Part shown: positions 24,788 through 35,070 of the stretch, one piece after another
How the letters are laid out: each line of letters begins with the position of its first letter
Position numbering within the stretch: the first letter of the stretch is position 1
Source: Celoporthe dispersa
Taxonomy: Eukaryota > Ascomycota > Sordariomycetes > Diaporthales > Cryphonectriaceae
Assembly (NCBI GenBank): GCA_016584495.1
Contig: WAID01000007.1
Coordinates: 3,024,001-3,088,000, forward strand
Direction: 5' to 3'
DNA: 64,000 bases
Program-made: the position numbers and the translations under genes
The notes under the pieces: generated by a model
What the model was told of the DNA's origin: nothing
Database searches by the model: none
The model's input: the letters and a program-made list of their open reading frames with translations, nothing else

Positions 24788-26577
24788 TCATGTCGAGGCG
24801 GTGGAAACTTCTAAAGCGATCCACGGAACGTCTCCCGCCTCGAAACCAGAAGGCATCGAGTACGTCACGTTCCAAAACTCAAACTCCTGGATCGGCGAGC
24901 CACCGGTCCCTCCAAGAGTTCCCGCAAAGCCAACCGTAAAGTTCATATTAGCCGTGCCACTGGCCCGAACCGACAACCCCGTCGCGTCGTCCCAAGAGCT
25001 AAAGGTGTGCCCGTCCGCAAAGGCCACGACCTGGAACTGTATGCTGCTGCTCCCCGTCGCATTGGGAAGCGAGACGTTGAGAAGGTTGGCGGACGCGACG
25101 ATGTGCATGCTCGCTTCGTTGGGGTAGACGTTGATGTAGCCGACCTCGCTGTCGACACCGCCGGTGTGCCACTGGATGGCCCCCGGTACGTAGATGGACT
25201 CGGTGTAGGGCCCACCGGCCGAGACCTGGCTGAAGCTCACGGCGCCGATGGTGATGTTGTCTGCGAGCCAGGCGGTGAGGTTCTGCGGGGCCAGGTCCTT
25301 GGCTGTGACGAAGGCCGTTGCGTTGACCGACCTCTCTCCAGAGAATTGTTTGATTTCTGCGAGCACGTCTGCGGGGACATGCTGCTTCAGGGTGGATGAG
25401 TACAGAGCGGTCATCACCGTATTAGCAAAAGTCAGTGACGCGCGGGATGGGATTGATAGGCTCGAGCTGGTAAAGGGTGAGTTCTCATGGCCCGCCATAT
25501 CCCACAGGTAGAGACCAAAGCTGTTCATGTACCTGGTCAGGTCGTAGCCGAAGCCTCGCGAGATGGGCGCTGCCAGATTCTTGAGGTCGGCGTGGTACCA
25601 CTTGCCGAGACTGGTCCAGGTGCTGGCGATCAGATCCGGTGCGCGCCGGCCCAGCTCCGTGTCGTTGCTGAGGTATCTCACCGCCATGGCCAGAGGCCAG
25701 AAGGTGAAGGTCAGGTAGGGGGCCGAGTTGTACTCCGGGATGGTCCCGTACTCGTCAAAATTGTCAAGGACCTGTTTCGCCAGCGCAGTACCCTGGGCGG
25801 TAGCGTTGATGCCAGAGCCGGTCAGGTTGAGGTTCTGTCCTCCCCAGAGCGCGAGAAACGAGGTCGAGAGGGAGTAGGCGGTGCCAGAGGGTGCCTGCGT
25901 GGGTGTGAAGTTGCTCTTCAGATTTAGTTCTAGTGACGACCTCAGCGTGCCGACCAGGTCCTCTGACAGAAGATGAGGAAACTCCTCGAGCGCGACGACC
26001 ATGGCGTTGCCCATGATGGAATGCGAGATTGGATAGTAGTTCCCATATGCCTCGGCTGGGTAGCCGGGACCAAAGGCGGGCTGCTCTGGGTAGATTTGGT
26101 AGTCTCCATATCTGAAAATGGCTCAAAAGTATCAGCTCTCAAACCTGATCCAGATCAAGAAGGGGGGAGAGGGGAAATCAAAAAGAAGGAGAAAAGAAGA
26201 AAAACAAAAAGGGTATGCGCGACGTACGCTCCGCTGTCCGGGTCCGTGATCTGGCCGCCGACAATATTGTACAAGATCTTGGCTGCCTCGACTGCATCTT
26301 GGCCTTGGTTGCGAGCCAAAAGACCGAGGGCGTAGAATACAGTCTGCCTGGACTCATGGCGGAGGCCCTGGGCGGACGATAGATCGTACAGATATCCAGC
26401 GCGTGGGTCATAGAAAGAATCGAGAAATTTCATGCCCTGTGAGAACAGATCCTGGGTGCTGGAAGACCATGAGGAGACGAGAGACCCTGATGCCGAGCGC
26501 GGCGGGATGGATACTGATGCAGCCGAGCCGACCAAGGCCACGGCCGAGAATGTAGACTGGAGGACAGAGGCACGCAT
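24788..26577 (-). CDS. Secreted protein, glycosidase-like fold (function unknown)
   Basis: This is a 557-residue secreted protein in two exons, 26577-26228 and 26111-24788 (intron with gtacgt donor and tttcag acceptor). The N-terminus is a signal peptide (about residues 1-21). The mature part is rich in aromatic and glycine residues in short motifs such as GYLYDLSSAQG, NYYPISHSIMGNA, IPEYNSAPYLTFTFWPLAM, RYMNSFGLYLWDMAGHE and a C-terminal beta-rich segment, with at least eight N-glycosylation sequons. The repeated helix-loop pattern suggests an (alpha/alpha)6-barrel carbohydrate-active enzyme, followed by a beta domain, but I do not recognise a named family or catalytic residues. A good TATA box lies about 110 bp upstream. 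No frame break is seen. Confidence 0.75.
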
Positions 26578-26685
26578 AGTGATTGTTCCCAGGACGGACC
26601 AAGTCTACCTATGAGGATGCAGATTCAGAGGGACAAGAGGACGGTGCACTTGGCCTCTTCCATAGTTCCTGGGTTTCAATGTCCC

Positions 26686-26693
26686 CTTTTATA
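26686..26693 (-). promoter_or_regulatory. TATA box of the secreted glycosidase-like gene
   Basis: The minus strand reads TATAAAAG about 110 bp upstream of the ATG at 26577, a sensible distance for a strongly regulated fungal gene. Confidence 0.55.
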
Positions 26694-26859
26694 GACCCGA
26701 GCTGGTTCTCTAGGATCAATTATTGTCACGCCGGTACAGTGTCCCTGAAGAGATCCATCCCCGCTTCGATATTTATCCCCGCTCGGCCAATTCGCAGGGA
26801 TTCCTTTATTTCTCTTGCAGACCGCGACTTAGGAGTGGCATGGGGGAATGCACGATGTT

Positions 26860-27340
26860 AATCCCTAATACTTTTTTGGTGTAGTTACCGTCCTTTTTTT
26901 TTCTCCCTCGGCCGAGTCTACAAGGCCCACTCCGACTGCTGTGGGACGAGATACAGTATGTTTAACTACTAGAGAGAAATAAAGGGCCGATATAGTTGGA
27001 GTAGTCTAGAGACCCTGATACTTTTAAATACGGTCATAGCTAGCTATACCTATGTCGGAGTATTGATTTTTTTTTTAGACCACGGTATGAAACTTCAAGT
27101 GCAGTCTGATAATGAAGCCGTCATTTCTTACATGGCTACAGCACCTAGGCTCAAGTATAACCACAATATTTGTTCTGGAATCGCACAAAAAGCTATATCT
27201 CTTTATAAAAGTCGGCAGAGACTATGCGCATATAAAACTGACAATACGATAACAGAGGTATTTTTGGACTGTTAAAGATTGTTGGTTGTAGTTCCCAGCT
27301 GACTGAGGTGACAACATCATAAGCCAAGCACTAAGATTCT
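26860..27340. other. AT-rich, repeat-like spacer
   Basis: The sequence is AT-rich with many TA dinucleotides and no credible gene. One 70-codon frame at 27063-27275 (+) is unrecognised. Composition contrasts with neighbouring exons and is compatible with RIP-degraded DNA next to the broken NRPS fragment. Confidence 0.4.
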
Positions 27341-27341
27341 A

Positions 27342-27870
27342 TCATTTTTTCGCATCCAAGCGGCAACCCAATAAATAGAAAGCAAGACCATTCCGCTGTG
27401 AAATCAGCGCCCTTTTCGTTTTCTCTAGTATAGCTCTATTCCCGCTTCTAGCGCCAAACGAGAAGAAGAGAAAAAGAAGAAAAAAAAGAATTGAAGAAAA
27501 AAATAACTGACTGTGAAGCGTAGGCTCTAACTCTTCTACCTCTACAGTGCAGCTCAAGAGTTGCACGTAACTTCTGGCGAGACTCTCTGCTTCATGTCTA
27601 CCAAAGAGGTCTTTACGCAGGAACAGTTCGTGTAAACACTCGCAATCCGGCTCATCGATTGTGTCGAGGTAGACGTCGTATGGGATATTATTGAGATTTG
27701 CAAATATCCATGTTAGTGACTTTGTCTTGTTGTCCTTGCCAAACTCCATCGTCTTCCTCTAACCTACGCGGTGATCTGCAAGCCCTTGGAAGAGAGTCGG
27801 GATCTCATCACCGAGAAGCTTCGATACAGAAATACGGCTCCAAATTGTGTCCAACATATAACAATCAGTT
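27342..27870 (-). pseudogene. Decayed NRPS condensation-domain fragment
   Basis: On the minus strand, a remnant of the C-terminal half of a condensation domain, of the kind found in fungal NRPS or PKS-NRPS enzymes, can be read. Upstream of 27749 the frame gives VSKLLGDEIPTLFQGLADHR, the counterpart of the family's PLFQxxxxYR segment, then a stop at about 27761-27763. It resumes with TWIFANLNNIPYDVYLDTID and ends with LHELFLRKDLFGRHEAESLA and SYVQLL, the family's closing helix. Nothing downstream (adenylation) or upstream (HHxxxDG motif) remains. The rest of the frame is A/T-rich and unrelated. Identification is by pattern only. Confidence 0.45.
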
Positions 27871-27987
27871 ATTTCATAGGTTGCAAGAGATACCGGTATC
27901 AAATATTAGTATTATCTGATTAAACCAATGTGTCATCTGCAGAGCGTGTTTATCACTTGACCAATTACACATTAACAATCTAAAACA

Positions 27988-30418
27988 CTATCCCTCCCGG
28001 GCGGTCTGCCTAAAGGGCTTCATCTTGAAGTCGGGCCAATATGTACTGTTCCGCCTCGTCTCGCGGACTAGAGACTCGACACCGGCCTCCGTATCTTCCT
28101 GGCCACGGGTGCTGCCGGTGTTTCGCCTCCCCATGGCCTCCAGGGACACAAAGCCGGGGTCCGTGCCGCCGTGGAAGCGAACCCACATCCGCCCCGCCTC
28201 GTCCTGGATCTTTTCGAGCTCCGGCGCGGCACGCCCGTTCTCCCTGAGGAACGTCGAGCTGCGGTCGGGCCGATCTCTACCGCCTCCTACTCCGTCATGA
28301 GGAGAGGAGCCGCCCGGGGAATGAAGCCCGAAGAAGAGCAGCGGGAGCACACTGCCCTTCCAGACGGGCTGCTCGGGGTCACGGTAGTTGTTGATGGCGA
28401 TCCAGGCGAGCAGCACGGCGCAGAGGACGACCAGGATGATGGAGAGCGACATCCACTTCCGGTCGAAGTAGGTGCACGTGCTGGTCTCGTAGACGGAGCC
28501 GTACGCCTGCTCCTGCGTGACCTTCTCGCCCAGCAGGAGGTCGGGCCCGGCGCCGAATCCTGCGGAGCTTGTTTGTGACGGCCCACGAGAAGCCATGGAT
28601 GGCGGAGTCGATGGTCGAGAAGGTCGCGTTCATGTCGGACCACAGCGGCGTGAGCCACCAGGCGTCGCCGCAGTCCAGGTGGCCGGACTGCTCCGAGTCG
28701 TAGCGGCAGTTGCCAGAGAAGAGGGTGTTGGTCAGGAAGTTCGAGATGGCGTAGAAGAAGATGCCGTCCATCTTGTACAGGCACGCGTTGGGCACAGTGA
28801 GAGTCTTGGTGCCGAGGCTGATGTTGGCCCATGTGCGGCCCGGGATCCGCGCTGCCTCGGACTGGTTCCCAAAGTCGTACCAAGTTCCCGTATTGTTGTT
28901 GTTGTCGTCGTCGTCGCCGCCGTCGTCCAGGACACATGGGCTCTTGACAGCCGTGTAGTTGTAATAAAAGGTAGACTCGGTGGTCTCTGCCGTGTTGGGA
29001 ACCGCCCTCCGGGTGCTGACGACCTCCTCGGTTAACACGTTGTCCTCGTACCGCGCCCAGAACTCCTTCATGCAGGGGTAGAGGATACAGGTGGCGGCGA
29101 CATAGTCCCCGAGGCCCGAGAAGTAGCTGCTGTTGCTCTCCGAGATCCTGTGTGGGCAGGTCAGCAGCCCGGTGGCCTCGTCCTTGGTGCACGGCGACGT
29201 GCTGGTCGCGAGGATGCTAAAGTTGCTGACCGAGACGGCTGCCTGCGCGGCAAAGTCCTCGCTGAAGCGGTCCTCGTAGGCCGACAGGTTGCTGTATCCC
29301 ATCCACATGTTTTGGCCGCCCGGGGTGAAGTTGATAGAGGCACCCTCGTCCGGCAGTGTCAGGTTGCCGCCGAGGTTGGGACCGCTGACGAGGTCGGTGG
29401 TGTCGATACATGCGCTGCAGAGGCCGATGCTCGCGTGCGTAACACCGGTGCCGTAGTCGGGCCACGAACAGTTCCCGGTGCTGCAGGTGGCCTGTATGCT
29501 GCTGTTGGCCTGCCCGTCCGGATCGGTGATGCCCTGGATCATGGTGCTCTTCATGTCCACCTCGAGCTCGTAGAGCCCGGCCCCGACGCGGTAGTAAGAA
29601 GACGTCCCGGGGACGTAGTTGGCGACAGGAATCGCTGCTCTCGCCCGGCTCATGAGCTGGAGACACGAGGTCGTCTTGATGGCCTGCTGCGTCAGGGGCC
29701 CTACCGCCAGGCTCGCGATCGTCACCACGGCCGCGGCCACGCCGAGCAGCCCGGCCGACGTGAAGCTGTAGTTCCAGAGCACCACCGCCATGAGCCACAG
29801 GGACCCGAGGACCGAGCGGCTGGCCGAGTCAAAGGTCTGCAGGTGGTGCAGGGGCCGCGTCCGCTCGGTGAACCAGGTCCACTTGATCTGGCCGATGATC
29901 TCTGCCACAGCCGCCACGATGGCTGCCCGTAGGAAGGTGGTGAGGAAGGCGATGGCCGAGTTGAGAGTGATCTGGAAAGGCCAGTCTGGCATGTAGCGGC
30001 CGTCGTAGAACGAGAGGAGGCCGATGATGGTGGCGAGGAGCAGGACTGCCACCAGGACCGTGGCGATCTCGAGGCTCCAGTAGCTGAGGACGTGGCGGCT
30101 GTGCTTTTTTGGCCGTCCAGCCGTCGGCGGCTGCTGCATTTCTCCTCCCCCTCCCCCTCCTCCCCGAGGAGGCCTTGGTTCATCACCATCCATCTTGTGG
30201 CCTTCATTGTCGCTTAATTCTATGACGGATGTGCAGCCCGGTATTGTCCGCTCGGGCGAGCTCTCGGGTCCAAATCTCCGCCAGGGAGAAGGAGAAGCCA
30301 TCAGTGGCCGCTTGCCATCTTCCGTTGACGGGGAGAGGTCCTTGTGGTGACAATCGGCCTCCTGAGCAGAGACATGAGACGGTTGCTGAGCCTCCCAGCC
30401 TGGCTGCAGCGACGTCAT
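27988..30418 (-). CDS. DUF3176 multi-pass membrane protein
   Basis: This is a fungal DUF3176 protein of unknown function, about 809 residues. A disordered N-terminus (1-110, with a poly-Gly run) precedes the conserved block SYWSLEIATVLVAVLLLATI (membrane span at about 117-137), YMPDWPFQITLNS, EIIGQIKWTWF and LQTFDSASRSVLGSLWLMA, typical of the family. Further spans include the SAGLLGVAAAVVTIASLAVG stretch. A large extracytoplasmic loop has cysteines and many glycosylation sequons, and a last span (SIILVVLCAVLLAWIAI) leads to a cytoplasmic tail. ATG 30418 is the first ATG in frame. The C-terminal 190 residues lie in another frame: one extra base around GGGCCC at 28543-28548 separates TNKLRRI from GPDLLLGEKV. 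This is the same kind of break seen in other genes here, so I call the gene intact but mis-sequenced. Confidence 0.85.
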
Positions 30419-31618
30419 GTCCTTTGCTAAATTGTTACCGCAGGGCGAGCTGACAAGAGTGAACAAGACAGGTCTCAAACATTACCACTGCTGTGGCCGG
30501 CCAAGGGGGCCATGCGAGAGATGTTATAGACTAGGGAGACAAGGAGGGACCGGGGGGGGGGATATGAAGACGAGGTAATTATGTCACGCACCAGCCCGAA
30601 GCGACCCGCCTCGAAAGGAGGTTTTTTTTCTTCTTCTCTTTTTTTTTTTTAAAAAAAGAGGGCTTGACAGAGCAAAGAGGCTACCGTTTACCGATGTGAA
30701 AGCCTTGGATCATCATGCTTTCAAGTAAACCTGTCAAGAATAACCTCAAACGGCCCAACCCGCCGCCAAAATGAGCAAAAACATCCATATTTTAAGGTTT
30801 TAATCTCAGTGGCAGCCAGGGGGAACCCACTCCGGCGTGGCGGTAGACTTGTGCCTGGTCCACTATCGAGATTATACACGTTATACATAAAATTTGGGCC
30901 CAACGATCGACTGCTTGAAAAGCCAGCTGGACGCCGGCTCTGTCGACTCCTGAGCCCTTGCAATCAATAATACTAGCCAGAGACGTCTCAGTGCCAGGTA
31001 AGATGCACTCGTAGGCGGCATGCTTGTGCTCGGAACAGCCTCTGCTGGTTGGAGCGCCCACGCCGCCCGCTCCAGGACGACCACCCAAGCTGTCTGATCC
31101 GGTTCAAGGGAGGCAGGAGTATATAATATAGTATTGGGCCACCACATGAGCCCTTGGAATCTTCCGACGAGATGTCTGTAGGTGATTGGACTCCTCAGTT
31201 GCCAAGAGTGTACCGAAAGAAAAATATGTGTCGTGGTCTCTACATTATTATATCTGTAAGTGCTTCAGACCACGGCCCTCGCCGAGCCTAGACGAGTCGA
31301 GAACGCGAGGGCCTCGCGTTGCATTCCACCTCGCGCGCGCCACGCCCAGCGCGCTGAAATGTGCATCACGGTTCTCACGGTAGAGCCAATTAATTCTGCA
31401 TATCCGAAAGGGAGGAGAATGCATGATGACTCGACCGAGCAGGACCCCCAGTTACATTCCCGATATTCCTCGACGCGTCATGTGCTGGCCCGGCGCTGTA
31501 ATAGTTAAGGGTGAACCATCACCGTCCTCTCTGGATTCGGCTCTCCAAGGACTGTAGAAGGTCATCTCCGCCCCCCCATTGTCCTCTTTGCTGAGTTTGC
31601 AAAGACTTATCGAACACC
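30419..31618. other. Spacer without a gene
   Basis: A 1.2-kb stretch between the divergent DUF3176 and DUF7908 genes. It contains a pyrimidine/T run followed by A (30620-30658) and a CT-rich end just before the DUF7908 ATG. No protein family is recognised in any frame. Confidence 0.5.
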
Positions 31619-33904
31619 ATGAAGGCGGCAGCGTTCTTCTTGCTCCCCCTTGCTGGCAAGCTGCCAGGTCCTCCCCCCCGGCCAAGCTCCGAACCTGCAA
31701 GACCCGGCATCAATATGTTTCATTTACTCCTCGACCTACCTGACCTCCATAACGGGGGGTATCCTTACTGTCACGGAAACCGGGGCGCCGGTCACTGTCA
31801 CGCAGACCCTGGGCAGTGGTGAGGAAGAATTCACTTTCCCGGTTGCTCTCGCACGGCAACGAAGATTGCAAGGTGGCTAACCAGAGAGTGACAAACCCGG
31901 AAAAGGCTCTCTTACAGGGAGCGCGTCGCCAGCAACAACAACCCAGGCATCGCTCACGACGAGTGCTACAGCAACGGTCCCGACCATACTGGTCCTGGGC
32001 ATATACGAGGGGCCTGCTACTGATCTTGCTGTTCGGCGCAGGGGCGTGGAGCATCACCGCAAGCGCCAGGTCGCGCTGGCAGACTCCAGCACAAGCTATA
32101 TATCTGACAATGGCACGACGGGCTCGTGTGCCTCTGCACTGCACTACGACCTGTCCGACGGCACCCTCCTCGATATGGACACCCAGCAGCCCGTCTCCGT
32201 CGACCCTGGCACTCCGTTTATCACCTTGGGCAATTTCACCACTGGGTCCATTACAACTTCGTTCGCAGCCGTAGATGGCTTCCTGGTCTGGCAAAATTCG
32301 GAATTTTACAACGACGCGGCTGGTTTTTGTCTGCTGGATGGCACTGTCTATGTTTTTTTTTACAGAGGCCCAAGGCCCAAGCGGGTGTACATCCGTTCAG
32401 ATCGAAGTCGTACCTGGTTTGTAACCTCTTTTCCCCGGTACCAGCATCTTATAATCCAAGCTGACATTCAAGTCAAGAAAGCCAGTGTACAGATCTTGCA
32501 AGCAGTAGTAGTTCCCAGTCTTCGACTGCCACCGAGAGCACTATCTCTGCGAATAGTAGCCCGGCCCCGAGCACGACGGCGCAGGTCACCCCTACCACCT
32601 TGTCCTCGTCCAACGAGAATACTCCAACCTTGCCACCGACAACGACACCGGGCCCATCATCCTCCTCCGAATCGCCATCTGCTGCCACGAGTGAATCGAC
32701 CGAGCAGAGCTCCCTGACTACTCCGGCGTCGAGCGAGGAGCCAACCTCATCCCAGCCCATCACTACTTCAGCTTCCGTCAGCGAGACACCGTCGAGTCCG
32801 GTGACCAGTTCGCCTACACCAGAATCAAGCGCTGAACCGAGCTCTTCTAGCTTGACCCCATCCTCACTGCCGACCGAGGCTGCCTCCACGACGACAACTA
32901 GTCAGACACCTGAATCGATCATTCCGAGTGCTAGCACTGTTCAGCCGACGTCCTCTTCATCAGAGATCTCGACAGAACTCACTTCTACGTCTTCCGAATC
33001 AACTGAAACCCCCTCAAGCTCAAATGTTATCCCAGCCTCGTCTACGACCGAACCCATCACCTCACAATCAGAAGCTAGTTCTGCCGTGACCACACAGCAG
33101 AGTTCAACTACTGCTGCCCAACAGAGCTCGACCACTGCTGCACAACAGAGCTCAACCACGGCTGCCCAACAGAGCTCGACCACTGCTGCACAACAGAGCT
33201 CAACCACGGCTGCCCAACAGAGCTCGACCACTGCTGCACAACAGAGCTCAACCACGGCTGCCCAACAGAGCTCGACCACTGCTGCACAACAGAGCTCAAC
33301 CACGGCTGCACAACAGAGCTCAACCACAGCTGCCCAACAGAGCTCGACCACTGCTGCCCAACAGAGCTCAACCACGGCTGCCCAGCAGAGCTCAACCACG
33401 GCTGCCCAGCAGAGCTCAACCACAGCAGCCCAACAGAGCTCAACCACAGCTGCACAGAGCTCAACCACTGCTGCACAACAAAGCTCAACCACAGCTGCAC
33501 AGAGCTCAACCACTGCTGCACAACAGAGCTCAACCACGGCTGCACAGAGCTCAACCACTGCTGCACAGAGTTCAACCACGGTTGCCCAACAAAGCTCAAC
33601 CACAGCTGCACAGAGCTCAACCACTGCTGCACAACAAAGTTCTACAACTACAAGACAGAGTTCAACTACAACACAGCCAAGCTCAACCAGTACAGGGCAG
33701 AGCTCAACCACCACAGGGCAGAGCTCAACCACCACGGGGCAGAGCTCAACCAGTACGGGGCAGAGCTCAACCAGTACACAGAGCTCAACAGCATCCACCT
33801 CGAGTATCACCTCAAGCCCCAGTGTAACCAGCACTTCTTCCAGCTCGTCTTCCAGCTCGTCTTCCAGTTCATCTTCCAGCTCATCTTCCAGCACATCTCG
33901 ATAG
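31619..33904 (+). CDS. Secreted mucin-like DUF7908 protein
   Basis: This is a secreted, probably heavily O-glycosylated protein of about 702 residues. Exons are 31619-31818, 31918-32416 and 32493-33904. A signal peptide (MKAAAFFLLP...) leads to IYSSTYLTSITGGILTVTET, a dibasic-rich segment RRRGVEHHRKRQ that looks like a Kex2-type cleavage site, and a DUF7908-like globular domain ending in GFCLLDGTVYVFF and GCTSVQIEVVP. The rest is Ser/Thr-rich, with a long array of QQSSTTAA-type repeats (33095-33647), related SSTTTGQ repeats and a poly-Ser end. No GPI signal is seen. Two one-base corrections are needed: C5 at 31645-31649 and T9 at 32352-32360 each appear one base too long. Function is unknown; a wall-associated or matrix role is inferred from composition. 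Confidence 0.75.
33095..33647 (+). repeat. Coding minisatellite, 24-bp unit (QQSSTTAA)
   Basis: A tandem array of 24-bp units encodes QQSSTTAA, with 21-bp variants (QSSTTAA) toward the 3' end. In the first half two unit types alternate (ending in acggctgcc or actgctgca), giving a 48-bp higher-order repeat, which points to recent unequal exchange. It sits inside the DUF7908 gene; length is a multiple of three throughout. Confidence 0.95.
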
Positions 33905-35070
33905 AGGCGAGAAAGGTCCACTACCATTTCAACCCAACACCACCACCAGCACATATAACCAGAACCGGCATTTCCTTACAGATACGTATCTCAATGGGTA
34001 ATAGATAATAATGGCCCATGAAGCAGATTTGCTAGGATATCAGCTTTGGCCAAATAAGTCTTTGATATAATTTTGAACCTACTCGAGTAGTCAATGCGAT
34101 TTCGACCGACAGTACAAAAACCCCGTAAAGCGTGGCACACTTTGGGTCTCAATTTCTCACCTGTGTAATTATGGGACCGACTTTAATTTTATCTTGTATT
34201 AAAAAATATCCTCCGACTACGCCCTCCATCAGGTACCTCTGCCATAGGAATATGAAAGAACTCGTTGCTCACCAGCCCAAGGCCCGTTGCTGCCGCCCTT
34301 CTCTCTCCTCCTGTGCCGCAAGACCATTTCAACCCTCCAGGGCCTCCTTGGCCTGCCGACCACAGCACCGCAGAAGCAGAGACCTCACCACCTATGGGGC
34401 GGCCTGGTTCCCTCGCTCGCCACAGTTGAATAACTTACTATATGAACAGGGGTTTTATGAAAAGTATGACTGTGGTATGGGCTCTAGGGTGGTTAAGCAA
34501 TGCTACATCGTGGGCGCGGCCAGGATGCAGACTTGACACCAGGGGGGATATAAATTATTCGAGGAGATAGTACTGTAGCGAGACTAGCCGGCCTTGGGTG
34601 GTGCTGAGCTGGGCCCACTCTACCCATCTATTCTTATGCCCAGTAAGCCACATGCGCCCTAGCATGCACGATTCTGCAGGTGGGCGGTGGTGGTAGTGCA
34701 GGTAGGTGGGCGGGCACTCCGGGTGCGTGGGGTCTGGGGTAAATAGCAAGTGACTGCATGCCGAGGTGGGTTAATTGGGCGACACAGGCAGGTCAGGCAG
34801 GGGGTCTCGAGAGCAAAATATATAAGGGGACGTAGGGCACGAATCAGGATAAGAGGGAGGAGGCGGAGGCCGAAAGGGAAAGAAGACTGATCTCTCGTCC
34901 TGTAGATGGTGAAATCGGGTGTCAAGGGATGTGGCAGCATCATTCACACTCCTACTCCTGGCAAGCAACCGAGAGAACAGTAACAACAATAATGATAATA
35001 TTAGAACCACTACATACACCACCAGACCAAACCCGTCCTTTTTCTATCTATCTTTCTCTCCACCTACATC
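33905..35070. other. Spacer without a gene
   Basis: This is a 1.2-kb spacer between the DUF7908 and HET genes, both rightward. The frames present show no family features. A C-rich leader precedes the HET start codon. Confidence 0.5.

Noticed and set aside
32941..33954. 337-codon minus-strand frame rich in Val, Glu, Leu and Cys
   Set aside because: It is the antisense reading of the Ser/Thr minisatellite, which has no stops in several frames.
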